64,000 nt of DNA from Candidatus Binatia bacterium (GTDB lineage Bacteria > Vulcanimicrobiota > Vulcanimicrobiia > Vulcanimicrobiales > Vulcanimicrobiaceae): NCBI GenBank assembly GCA_035544215.1, contig DATKHY010000009.1, positions 1 through 64,000 on the forward strand. The letters run 5' to 3'. A model generated the notes under the pieces. That model worked only from the letters and a program-made list of their open reading frames with translations. It made no database searches and had not been told where the DNA came from. Numbering within the stretch: the first letter of the stretch is position 1; each line of letters starts with the position of its first letter. This document shows positions 53,216 to 61,029 of this stretch, one piece after another. Both the position numbers and the translations under genes were made by a program.

Positions 53216-53668
53216 GTCACCAGCAAGAATCCGATAGTTTTGCCGCGCAATTTTAGCGCTGCTGAATCGGAAGATGCGTTCGTCTTTGAGGAGATAACAC
53301 CGGTTATCCAGAAACTAGGTAGAAAAGTCGGCTTGGCGGTTGGCGTTCCTGGCGCCGAGCAGTACCGGACCATTCATGAGTACGACGCCAACCTAATGCC
53401 GGCGGTGTTAGTCTTCGCGAGCTCCTTTTTTAGCGACGCATCATCGGAACTTGCCGTCTCCTTGTTGAAGGAGCTAGGGCGTTATGTGTTGTCGCGCTGG
53501 GGCTCTCGCGGTGCCGAAACCAAGGATGTAGCTCTGGAAGTACTCGTTACTAAGGAACGCGAGGCTAAACGAATCAACTATTCTGGTCCGCCCGAAGGCC
53601 TCGATGCCGTAGTAAGAATCGCGCGGACTGTCTTTGATCACGCCGATGGCGAAGAGAATAGCGAGTGA
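53024..53668 (+). CDS. Protein of unknown function in the defence island
   Basis: As written from GTG 53024 it has 214 residues, but the first 50-60 codons look like a shadow of the opposing frame. The true start may be nearer 53084-53210 (TTG codons). The well-behaved part runs from I-V-L-P-R-N-F to the end, with L-M-P-A-V-L-V-F-A-S-S-F-F-S and a charged C-terminal half. Its TGA overlaps the next start (GTGA). No domain recognised; base composition is like its island neighbours. Confidence 0.6.
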   Translation: MAAAQRVNVGLAGNCRTEVELNTGKPRERQAHDGLDRRRAPHQTDQIAVSEVDAETTRRLYELHVTSKNPIVLPRNFSAAESEDAFVFEEITPVIQKLGRKVGLAVGVPGAEQYRTIHEYDANLMPAVLVFASSFFSDASSELAVSLLKELGRYVLSRWGSRGAETKDVALEVLVTKEREAKRINYSGPPEGLDAVVRIARTVFDHADGEENSE

Positions 53669-54378
53669 CAGAAGAGAATCGACCAGTAGTGGGTACTCCT
53701 GAGCAGGCGTTGGCAAAACTCGCGGAAGACTATCCGAGATACCGCCGCATCGCAACATTCGCGTTTAAGCCCAAGCTGAAGGAAGCCGCACTTAGTGATA
53801 TCGACTATACTCTAGCGCAATGCAAACGCGCCGTTGAAGGATCTCGCAAGGCCCATGACGAGTCTGCGACGACCCGCTGGCGTAAAATCGCTGAATTCTT
53901 AGAAGCCCAGCACTATGAGCTTCGGATGTGGCTTTTTTTGAACCGCAATGAGATGCACGCGGCTTGGGAAAGCTTAATTAGCGGCCAAACGTCAGCACAT
54001 TGGGCTGCTAGGTGGCTGCCAGAGTTCGAGCCAGCAGAGCACTTAAACTCTCACCTTGCGGACGTCGAGCGCGTTATTTTTCCGAAACAACAATTCCTAA
54101 GCCCCTCTTTGATAATTGATGAGGGGACCGTGGAGTGCAGCATCTGTCACAGCGTCGGTCATGTGTGCGATCACATAGCAGGAGAAATATACAACGGCGA
54201 GGTTGCCGCTAATATAATTCATGGCATAGAAGGCGTTAGAGAAGTATCATTTGTAGACGAGCCGGCAAATAAACATGCAAGAGCGTTTCGGTACGGCAAT
54301 ATTGATCCTCTTACGGGGGAAGACGTGGGGGCATCACCTAGAGAAGCCGACGGTAACTCAAACGAGGTTACGAACTAA
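53665..54378 (+). CDS. Protein of unknown function with a Cys/His cluster
   Basis: A 237-residue protein starting at GTG 53665. An N-terminal helical half includes Y-R-R-I-A-T-F-A-F-K-P-K. The C-terminal half has C-x2-C-x4-H-x-C-x2-H (about 157-168), followed by G-E-I-Y-N-G and V-S-F-V-D-E-P-A-N-K-H-A-R. This Cys/His block followed by an S-x-V-D-x-P-A-N motif resembles a segment seen in some phage structural-maturation and portal-adjacent proteins; that link is a motif memory only. It is coupled to the preceding gene by a 4-base overlap. Confidence 0.65.
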   Translation: MTEENRPVVGTPEQALAKLAEDYPRYRRIATFAFKPKLKEAALSDIDYTLAQCKRAVEGSRKAHDESATTRWRKIAEFLEAQHYELRMWLFLNRNEMHAAWESLISGQTSAHWAARWLPEFEPAEHLNSHLADVERVIFPKQQFLSPSLIIDEGTVECSICHSVGHVCDHIAGEIYNGEVAANIIHGIEGVREVSFVDEPANKHARAFRYGNIDPLTGEDVGASPREADGNSNEVTN

Positions 54379-55564
54379 ATCGTAAAGGCCCGGCGTATTT
54401 ATCGTGCAAGCTATCCAGAATAATTTGTGTAGGCGGCGAACTCTCGCCGATTCCCGTTAAAATGACCGTTGCCGGTACACCCCAGCGACTTACAAAGATC
54501 CCGTCGCCAATCTTTTCCCAGGTCTGCTTGAACGGGAAATGCGTTAGTTTGCCGACAGCCGAGTCTTTGGGGTCCGCAGCTCGCGTAACTTCAACGACGC
54601 GCGTACGGCTCAGGTTTGTAAAAAAGAACTGCGTGAGTTGATGATTGATATGCGGGTCGGCGCCACCGTAGCCGATCAAGAGAAGGTTCGGACTTCTCGC
54701 TAGCGAGTCGAAGAGACTATTAAGGTAGCTGCTGTAAGGTTGAGAGTTCAAGCGCTCTAACTTCCGCAAGCCTGAAACTATCGGTGAAACGACGTTCGCC
54801 AAGTCGGCGTATTCATCCATCAGAAAAGCTTGGTGGAACTGCTGCCAGTTACGGGTAGCCTCGTCGGCGGATGCCATCTCGATAATCTCTAGGGGCGGTC
54901 CGTGTGCGAGGCCTGCTTGGGTTTGGTCATAACCGAACCGCACACAGCCATGAAGATGCGCCAGCCACAGCCGAAGCTCTCCAACTTTTTCTTCCGCTTG
55001 TGAATACTCATCCGAGCGGAAATGGCGCGTGGTCGGGTCGAAGCCGTTGTACCATTTGCTCCCAACGTCCACGGAGATCGCGTTGATTGTACGATCGGCC
55101 ACGGTATCGTAATTAAGCGTGAACCAACGAAGATCGTAAGAATCGGCCAACGGTCGCAACCATGCGTAAAGGTGTCCTTTACCACCGTCGTCCACCTCTA
55201 TTAGACGGGCTTGTATATGCTGTAATAAGGAAAGCCGCTCCTTTCTATGCTCTCGCCAATCGTCTGAAATATCTGCCGTATCTCTGCTCAAAGCCAAGAA
55301 GGGCTTGAGATCGCTAACTGCACGAGAGGCCTCTTCGGGGTTTAGATAGGCTTCCAACTCCTCAAGGACGTGAAGCACGTCTTCAAAATTTGTCGCTTCA
55401 GCGGGCCGATCCGTTCTTAGAAGGCGATCCAGAATGTTGTGAGAGAGATCGCTCTGGGAGATTAGTTCAGTAAGCTGCTTCGTAGTAGGGCTCCCGGCGC
55501 TAACTGACGCGCCCGCGCCTGTAATGACTGTTATCGACTCGCGACTTGCGGATTTCTCTGTCAC
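54368..55564 (-). CDS. SIR2-domain protein, probable defence effector (first of two)
   Basis: A 398-residue protein with a SIR2 NAD-binding core at its N-terminus: ITGAGASVSAG (15-24), TLNYDTV with Asn151, and LHG with His205, plus the late LLLIGYGGADPHIN motif. Bacterial SIR2 proteins of this large type usually deplete NAD as anti-phage effectors and do not deacetylate. The start is GTG 55564, one base after the stop of the upstream polymerase-like gene, indicating one transcript. No C-terminal sensor domain is recognised. The 3' end overlaps the opposing gene by 11 bases. Confidence 0.85.
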   Translation of the reverse strand: MTEKSASRESITVITGAGASVSAGSPTTKQLTELISQSDLSHNILDRLLRTDRPAEATNFEDVLHVLEELEAYLNPEEASRAVSDLKPFLALSRDTADISDDWREHRKERLSLLQHIQARLIEVDDGGKGHLYAWLRPLADSYDLRWFTLNYDTVADRTINAISVDVGSKWYNGFDPTTRHFRSDEYSQAEEKVGELRLWLAHLHGCVRFGYDQTQAGLAHGPPLEIIEMASADEATRNWQQFHQAFLMDEYADLANVVSPIVSGLRKLERLNSQPYSSYLNSLFDSLARSPNLLLIGYGGADPHINHQLTQFFFTNLSRTRVVEVTRAADPKDSAVGKLTHFPFKQTWEKIGDGIFVSRWGVPATVILTGIGESSPPTQIILDSLHDKYAGPLRFSS

Positions 55565-55565
55565 T

Positions 55566-56387
55566 TCATTTCCTTGATCGACCTTGATGCCGCTCAGATT
55601 CTGTTTCTATGGCCTTTATAAGGAGTTCGCGATTTTTGGGGTGCGGCATTCTTCCGTAACGTGCTGCCTTGAGCGTTGCTGGAGATAAACCGGTTAGCAG
55701 TTGCAGCCCTGCAAGTCGCATTGCTTTAAGTCTCGGTACGATATTCCGAAGCCAGACTTCACGCTCACGTTCCGCGTCCGGATGCTCCGTGTAAATTCTT
55801 TCCAAATCGTGAATCGTTCCTTCTTCCACCTCCTCCAATCGGTTTGACTCCTTACCGATAAAATGAAGTTCTCCAACTCGAACGTGTCTACGATCCAGGA
55901 TCCCGACAGTTTGGCGGTCACAGGGCTGACCGTCGGGCCGAGCACATTTAAACTCTTCGTGATATTCGTACTCTGCTAGCACTTCACCATACGTATCGAG
56001 CTCGGCAATGTCGCCGCTGCGTACATTCGAGGTGGTGACGTCGTAGCGCTGGCCGGTATGCTCATCAATCCAAGGCGCGGCGAGCCACTTCTTTGGATCT
56101 CGCTCGAAGGGCGCAATGAGATGGAATCGCTCCGGGTCTACGCCGATCGGGTACCCTAGCTTTCTCACGTGCGCGCTGAGCAGAAAGTTAAAAGGCTTGA
56201 TCTGCTGCGCGTATGTCTTACCTGCGTTGAGCAATTTGAACGACGTCATGACAAAGGGACTGCTCACGCTCATGCGGCCCACGGCTGGAAGCGAATGGAA
56301 CGGCAAAACGATGGTGCGAAGCCCGAGCGCTTTCCGAAGAATACGTAACCATGCTCGCGCGAGGACAACTTCGATCCAATTACTCAT
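55566..56387 (-). CDS. Truncated polymerase-B-like protein, copy 1
   Basis: A 273-residue protein aligned over nearly its whole length with the start-less frame at 56349-57338. Shared blocks are S-S-P-F-V-M, K-P-F-N-F-L-L-S-A-H, D-P-E-R-F-H-L-I-A-P-F, W-I-D-E, H-H/Y-E-E-F-K-C, F-I-G-K-E-S-N-R-L, and a helix-turn-helix-like tail L-S-P-A-T-L-K-A-A-R-x-G-R-M-P-H-P-K-N-R-E-L-L. It seems to be the C-terminal part of a larger protein whose upstream copy carries a K-R-Y motif like that of family-B DNA polymerases. The first 11 residues lie outside the homology and are probably made by the junction. It is coupled to the SIR2 gene. Confidence 0.65.
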   Translation of the reverse strand: MSNWIEVVLARAWLRILRKALGLRTIVLPFHSLPAVGRMSVSSPFVMTSFKLLNAGKTYAQQIKPFNFLLSAHVRKLGYPIGVDPERFHLIAPFERDPKKWLAAPWIDEHTGQRYDVTTSNVRSGDIAELDTYGEVLAEYEYHEEFKCARPDGQPCDRQTVGILDRRHVRVGELHFIGKESNRLEEVEEGTIHDLERIYTEHPDAEREREVWLRNIVPRLKAMRLAGLQLLTGLSPATLKAARYGRMPHPKNRELLIKAIETESERHQGRSRK

Positions 56388-57338
56388 GAACAGCGTCAGC
56401 TCTGGTGCTATGCGATCTCAGCGAAACGTTATGCGCTATTCCTGCGTGACACCAATGGTGCTCCCGAGCTCCTCCGCGACAAGATCAATAACGGCGAAGA
56501 CCGCTGGTCGGAGCACGGCCTCGGTCAGCTTCTTAATCCGACAGAACCAGATAGCGACGATCGTGAATGGATCGAAAAAGTGTGGCTGCGGATTATTCGC
56601 AAGCATCTCGGAGTTCAAACGAGGATGCCGACGTTCGCTAAACTTCCAGCCGTGAGCCAAACGAGCGTAAGCAGTCCATTCGTCATGCGGTCGCTAAAGC
56701 TGCTCAACAAAGACAAATCCTATCCGAAGCAGGTCAAGCCGTTCAACTTCCTTCTCAGTGCGCATATACGAAAGCTCGGCTACCCGATCGAGGTAGATCC
56801 GGAACGCTTCCACCTCATTGCACCCTTCGAATCGAATCCAAGTAAATGGCTAGCTGTACCCTGGATTGATGAATATACGGAGAAGCGCTTTCCAGTCACT
56901 ACATCTGAACTTCGTGGCGGCAACGTAGCTGCGCTCAACACTTATGGCTCCGTGCTACGCGATTATAAGCACCACGAAGAGTTTAAGTGCGTTGGACCGG
57001 ATGGCCGGCAGTGCCGAAGGCAAACACTCGGGCTGCTGGGCCGCCGACACGTGCGGATCGCGCGCCTGCGCTTCATCGGCAAGGAGTCGAATCGGCTTGA
57101 AGACGTTGAGGAGGGCTCGCTTCACGATGCCGGGAGCGCCTACACGGAGTACCCAAATGCGCGACGCGAGCGCGAGGAGTGGCTTAATAGCGTCGTGCCA
57201 AAGCTCAAGGCTATGCGGATGTCGGAGTTGGAGCGTCTCACGGAACTCTCTCCCGCGACACTCAAGGCCGCCCGAGCTGGAAGGATGCCACATCCCAAAA
57301 ACCGCGAACTCTTGCGTAAAGCTGTCACTAGATATTAA
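56349..57338 (+). pseudogene. Truncated polymerase-B-like protein, copy 2, without a start codon
   Basis: The frame is open from a TAA at 56346 to a stop at 57338 but contains no ATG, GTG or TTG before GTG 56580. Upstream of 56580 it still encodes convincing protein: E-D-N-F-D-P-I-T-H-E-Q-R-Q-L-W-C-Y-A-I-S-A-K-R-Y-A-L-F and W-S-E-H-G-L-G-Q-L-L-N-P-T. The A-K-R-Y-A-L-F block recalls the K-K-R-Y motif after the palm of family-B polymerases. A 252-residue product from GTG 56580 could still be made. It is head-to-head with copy 1, and both copies are cut off near 56350-56390. Confidence 0.6.
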
Positions 57339-57406
57339 TGGCGCGCTTTTTACGGATCAGCCTGGTTTGCAGGAGCCCAGTGCATCAATTCTAGTAGAAG
57401 GCAACC

Positions 57407-58579
57407 GTGAGCTCGCCGTTTAGTGCTGCTGGCCCGACTCAAGGAACGCTGTTTCAGATACGGTACGCGCTTTGGCTATTGGTGAAGGCAGCGCACGATG
57501 ACCCAACCGTGTCGATCCGAGTTGAGGGGTCAGACGACATCGAGGTCGTTCGTGATAAAGGATCCGATTTAATCCAGACCAAGCACCATGCGCCAAGCGT
57601 TCCCGTGCCGCTCACTGATCAGAGCTCTGACTTATGGAAGACGCTGCGCGTTTGGTCAGAACTTACTCTGGCAGACTCCACGGTTCTAGAAAGCACTCTT
57701 TTTACTCTAGTCACAACTGCAACGACCAAGACTAATGACGTTGTGCATAAGATCGCGGAGGGCCGCAACGTCTCTTTCAGCGACGCAAGCGGCATAGCTC
57801 AACGCCTGACTGCAATCTCCGAATCGGGTGGTAATAAGAAGAATCGGCCTGGATACCAAGCATTTCTAAGCCTTTCCGCGGGTGATCGAGCGCGGCTTAT
57901 TCAGCACGTTAGAATCATCGACGCGACGCCAAGCAACATCAACATCTCCAAACAGCTTCAGGATGCATTACGCAGCACGGTCACGGGGAAGCCCCAGCTG
58001 AAAGCTCTTGTGGAGCGTTTAGAGGGTTGGTGGAATAGCAGAGTCGCCAGCAACCTTCAAACTAGCGGTGATCAGATCACGGCCGAAGAGCTCTTCGCAG
58101 AAATAAGGGATACTGCTGACTCGCTTGGTCCAGAAGCCCTACCTCGAGACGAAGAAGCGCTGGCCTATAAGGCCTTGCTCTCCATTAACGAGGCATTGAT
58201 CTACGTTCGACAGCTTCGTCTGCTTGAATACCGCGATTCGGTAATCCTCAGGGCCATAACCGACTTCGTGCGAACGCAACGACAGATTTCCGTGTGGATG
58301 CGAGAGGAGTTGTTGCTAGTCAATGAATTGCCGCGTTACAAGCAAAAGCTTTTTGACGAATGGCAGCTGCGGTTTGACTTTATGTTAGACGCGGTTCAGG
58401 GGGTCACGGACGTTCATACTCTTATAGACCGAGGGAGGGCCCTCTACGAATCGATCATCCAGCAATCCCTTCCGATTCGCCACGATTGGCTGGACAGCAC
58501 AATTATGAGAGGGTGCTATCACGACTTGGCGGACCACCATGACGTGGGCTGGCATCCGCATTATAAGGAATTACTATGA
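57407..58579 (+). CDS. ABC-3C effector protein: Cap4-like nuclease domain plus C-terminal partner domain
   Basis: A 390-residue protein starting at GTG 57407. The N-terminal 110 residues have G-T-L-F-Q-I-R-Y-A-L-W-L-L, then V-E-G-S-D-D-I-E (Glu40, Asp43/44) and D-L-I-Q-T-K-H-H (Gln57, Lys59). This is the pattern of a PD-(D/E)xK / dsDNA-nuclease domain as in Cap4 and DUF4297 proteins. The remaining roughly 280 residues are helical and fit the C-terminal domain that contacts the ABC ATPase in three-component systems. Its stop overlaps the next gene by 4 bases. Confidence 0.82.
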   Translation: MSSPFSAAGPTQGTLFQIRYALWLLVKAAHDDPTVSIRVEGSDDIEVVRDKGSDLIQTKHHAPSVPVPLTDQSSDLWKTLRVWSELTLADSTVLESTLFTLVTTATTKTNDVVHKIAEGRNVSFSDASGIAQRLTAISESGGNKKNRPGYQAFLSLSAGDRARLIQHVRIIDATPSNINISKQLQDALRSTVTGKPQLKALVERLEGWWNSRVASNLQTSGDQITAEELFAEIRDTADSLGPEALPRDEEALAYKALLSINEALIYVRQLRLLEYRDSVILRAITDFVRTQRQISVWMREELLLVNELPRYKQKLFDEWQLRFDFMLDAVQGVTDVHTLIDRGRALYESIIQQSLPIRHDWLDSTIMRGCYHDLADHHDVGWHPHYKELL

Positions 58580-59076
58580 AGCCGTTGCCACGGTGGAGTG
58601 CGAGGCCTTACGTTGTTCAGAATCTGTTTAATCCAGCATTTTGCGGCTTGCTACTTTGGGAGGCAATCCGTGGATACAACGATACGGGAATGGAGTATCC
58701 CTTAAGCCACGTAGTTTTACCAATGGTTTTGCATCGCGATATTAGATATGCGCTACCGAGCACCGCAAGGACCACTCTAATCGCTTGGCTTCAGGGTCAT
58801 CCAGAGCACGCAGTTCTTCTACCGAGCCTTATAAGCAGAATGGTGCCTTTTACGTCGGAGGGGCTGCTGTGGGCGACAAACGCTAATGTAATCAGGGTTT
58901 CGAGCCTTGACGGTAAGCTTTCGATATTGCAGAAGCCGCCTGCTGCTGATGAAATCGTCGACGATCAGATCGCCGAGGTAAGCCATTGTGTACACAAAGC
59001 GGGTTTCGTGGGCAAATGGCTGGCGAAGTCGGGGTCTGCCGCGGTGATATATGCCATTTTGGGAGTTCGACCATAG
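58576..59076 (+). CDS. ABC-3C middle component
   Basis: A 166-residue protein with the features of the small linker in ABC three-component systems: R-P-Y-V-V-Q-N-L-F-N-P-A-F-C-G-L-L-L near the start, then P-L-S-H-V-V-L-P-M-V-L-H and R-Y-A-L-P-S. It ends with a conserved-looking G-F-V-G-K-W-L-A-K-S-G tail. No enzymatic motif is present. It is presumed to bridge effector and ATPase. It overlaps the effector gene by 4 bases and abuts the ATPase gene directly. Confidence 0.82.
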   Translation: MKPLPRWSARPYVVQNLFNPAFCGLLLWEAIRGYNDTGMEYPLSHVVLPMVLHRDIRYALPSTARTTLIAWLQGHPEHAVLLPSLISRMVPFTSEGLLWATNANVIRVSSLDGKLSILQKPPAADEIVDDQIAEVSHCVHKAGFVGKWLAKSGSAAVIYAILGVRP

Positions 59077-60999
59077 GTGCAAATAAAAGCCGTTGTCCTG
59101 TACAGTCACGATGGGCGAAGTCGATCCGTGGACCTTCACCTGGGGGCGCTTAATTTAATCACGGGAAGGAAGGGCACCGGCAAGAGCGCGCTCATCCGAA
59201 TTATCGAGTATTGCCTGGGTTCAACGGAGGACAATATACCCGAAGGTGTGATTCGCGAAAGCGTGTCGTGGTACGGCCTTTTGCTGAGTTTCCCGGACGG
59301 GGAAATGTTTGTAGCGCGAGCCGAACCGAAGCCGGGAGTTCGTTCTAGTAGCCAGATATTTGTCGATATCGGTGAGACGCTCGATATACCCGACGTTTCA
59401 TTGCTGGAGCAAAACAGCAATAGCGAGGCGTTAGTGAAGCTTCTGAGTGAACGGCTGGGTATCGCTAACGTGGAGACGCAGCGAGACGCTCGCAGCAGCC
59501 AAATGCAATATAAGATTACGATAGCGCACTCCTTGTTCTTTACGTTTCAGCGCCAAGACGAAATCGCGAAACCTACGCTTCTGTTTCACCGGCAAGATGA
59601 GCCGTTTGTGGACTCACACATCAGAGATGTACTCCCGTACTTCCTGGGTGCGATGGGTGAGGATCGGTTGACTTTCATGCAACGACTTCGTTTGGAGCGA
59701 AATGCACTGCGCCAATTAGAACGCGAGTTGGAGCTTCTACAGCCAACCATCACGGAGGATCCGCGAGCAGAGGCGCTGCTTCATGAGGCCATGTCGGTGG
59801 GATTGGCGCCCAAAGACCGAGGGGATAAAAAGGCGCTCGACCTTTTGAGAGAGCTTGACGTTGATGCCGAGCCGATCCTAGACATCGAGGGGCTGGAGGA
59901 AGAGCTGGAAAGGCGGCGAGACCAGCGAGAGCGTCTACTTGCAGAGCAGCGTTCGGTTCGAAGGCGCGTCGAGACTCTTAAGGCGCTAAACCGAGAAGAG
60001 GTTGGCTACGACGGCGAGCTCGATTCGCAGCGAGCTCGGCTCCGTTCAATCGATTTAATCCGCACAAACGGTGATCCTCATTGCCCGGTCTGCGATCAAC
60101 TCTTGCTGGAACACTTACCCACGGTAGCGGCAATCGCTGGTTCGATCAAACGATTAACTACTCAGCTTGATCGAGTGGCTGCCTCAAGACCAAGAATCGA
60201 GGAGACCGTTGCCGCGCTTGAGGAGCAGGCGCTGGAGCTCAGGGAGAGGCTGCGCTCTAACCAGGCGACAATCAATATTGTCGAATGGCGCACGGCACGG
60301 ATGCGAGCCTATCGTGACGAGTTTGCAGCATCAGCCGTTGTGAGGGGCCGCATTCAATACTACTTCGAGAGCGTTAAGCAAATCGACACGCGGGCGGAGT
60401 CCTTGTCTGAGGCAATCCAAGCCGGTTGCGCTACGGTTAAAGAACTGGAGAGTCAACTGTCATTGGAAAATGTCGAAGAACAAATGGACTCGATGTTGCG
60501 CTACATCGAAGATGACATGACTGCGTGGTCGAAGCAACTCGATTTGGAATATACAACGCATGTGCGGTTAGACCCTAAACGTCTAACAGTAGTCGCGGAT
60601 ACGAGGAACGGCCCCCTACCGCTTTACCGAATGGGCAGCGGCTCAAATTGGGTGGGTTATCACATCGTAGCGTATGCGGCGCTCCATCATTGGTTCGAAC
60701 AGAATAAAAGGCCAGTCCCACGTTTTATCGTGTTTGATCAGCCGACCCAGGTCTTTTACCCTGAAGACAGCGACGATCCAACCGCCTATAGGAACGATGA
60801 TGACCGCAAACGCGTTGAAAACCTGTTCCGCTTCTTCGCGAACCTACCATCATATCTCAATCACAATGTCCAGATCATCGTCACAGATCATGCCTTGTTG
60901 CATTTTCCTGAATTCGAAGCGGCCTTGCGCGAAAACTGGCACGTTTCGGGGGCGCTTATTCCAGAAGACTGGCCGAAGAGAGCAGCGCCCAGCGCCTAG
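59077..60999 (+). CDS. ABC-3C ATPase (DUF3732, Rad50/SbcC-like)
   Basis: A 640-residue SMC/Rad50-like ATPase with Walker A GRKGTGKS (30-37), two coiled-coil regions (about 200-300 and 355-475), and a zinc-hook-like CPVC (336-339) between them. The signature is MGSGSNWVGYH (519-529), and Walker B is FIVFDQPTQVFYPE with Asp554 and Gln replacing the usual Glu. These are hallmarks of the DUF3732 family. It probably senses DNA ends or foreign nucleoprotein and controls the nuclease-bearing partner. It starts at GTG 59077 right after the middle component. Confidence 0.9.
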   Translation: MQIKAVVLYSHDGRSRSVDLHLGALNLITGRKGTGKSALIRIIEYCLGSTEDNIPEGVIRESVSWYGLLLSFPDGEMFVARAEPKPGVRSSSQIFVDIGETLDIPDVSLLEQNSNSEALVKLLSERLGIANVETQRDARSSQMQYKITIAHSLFFTFQRQDEIAKPTLLFHRQDEPFVDSHIRDVLPYFLGAMGEDRLTFMQRLRLERNALRQLERELELLQPTITEDPRAEALLHEAMSVGLAPKDRGDKKALDLLRELDVDAEPILDIEGLEEELERRRDQRERLLAEQRSVRRRVETLKALNREEVGYDGELDSQRARLRSIDLIRTNGDPHCPVCDQLLLEHLPTVAAIAGSIKRLTTQLDRVAASRPRIEETVAALEEQALELRERLRSNQATINIVEWRTARMRAYRDEFAASAVVRGRIQYYFESVKQIDTRAESLSEAIQAGCATVKELESQLSLENVEEQMDSMLRYIEDDMTAWSKQLDLEYTTHVRLDPKRLTVVADTRNGPLPLYRMGSGSNWVGYHIVAYAALHHWFEQNKRPVPRFIVFDQPTQVFYPEDSDDPTAYRNDDDRKRVENLFRFFANLPSYLNHNVQIIVTDHALLHFPEFEAALRENWHVSGALIPEDWPKRAAPSA

Positions 61000-61029
61000 A
61001 TACTTTATGTAGATTCGATTGGCTATTTA

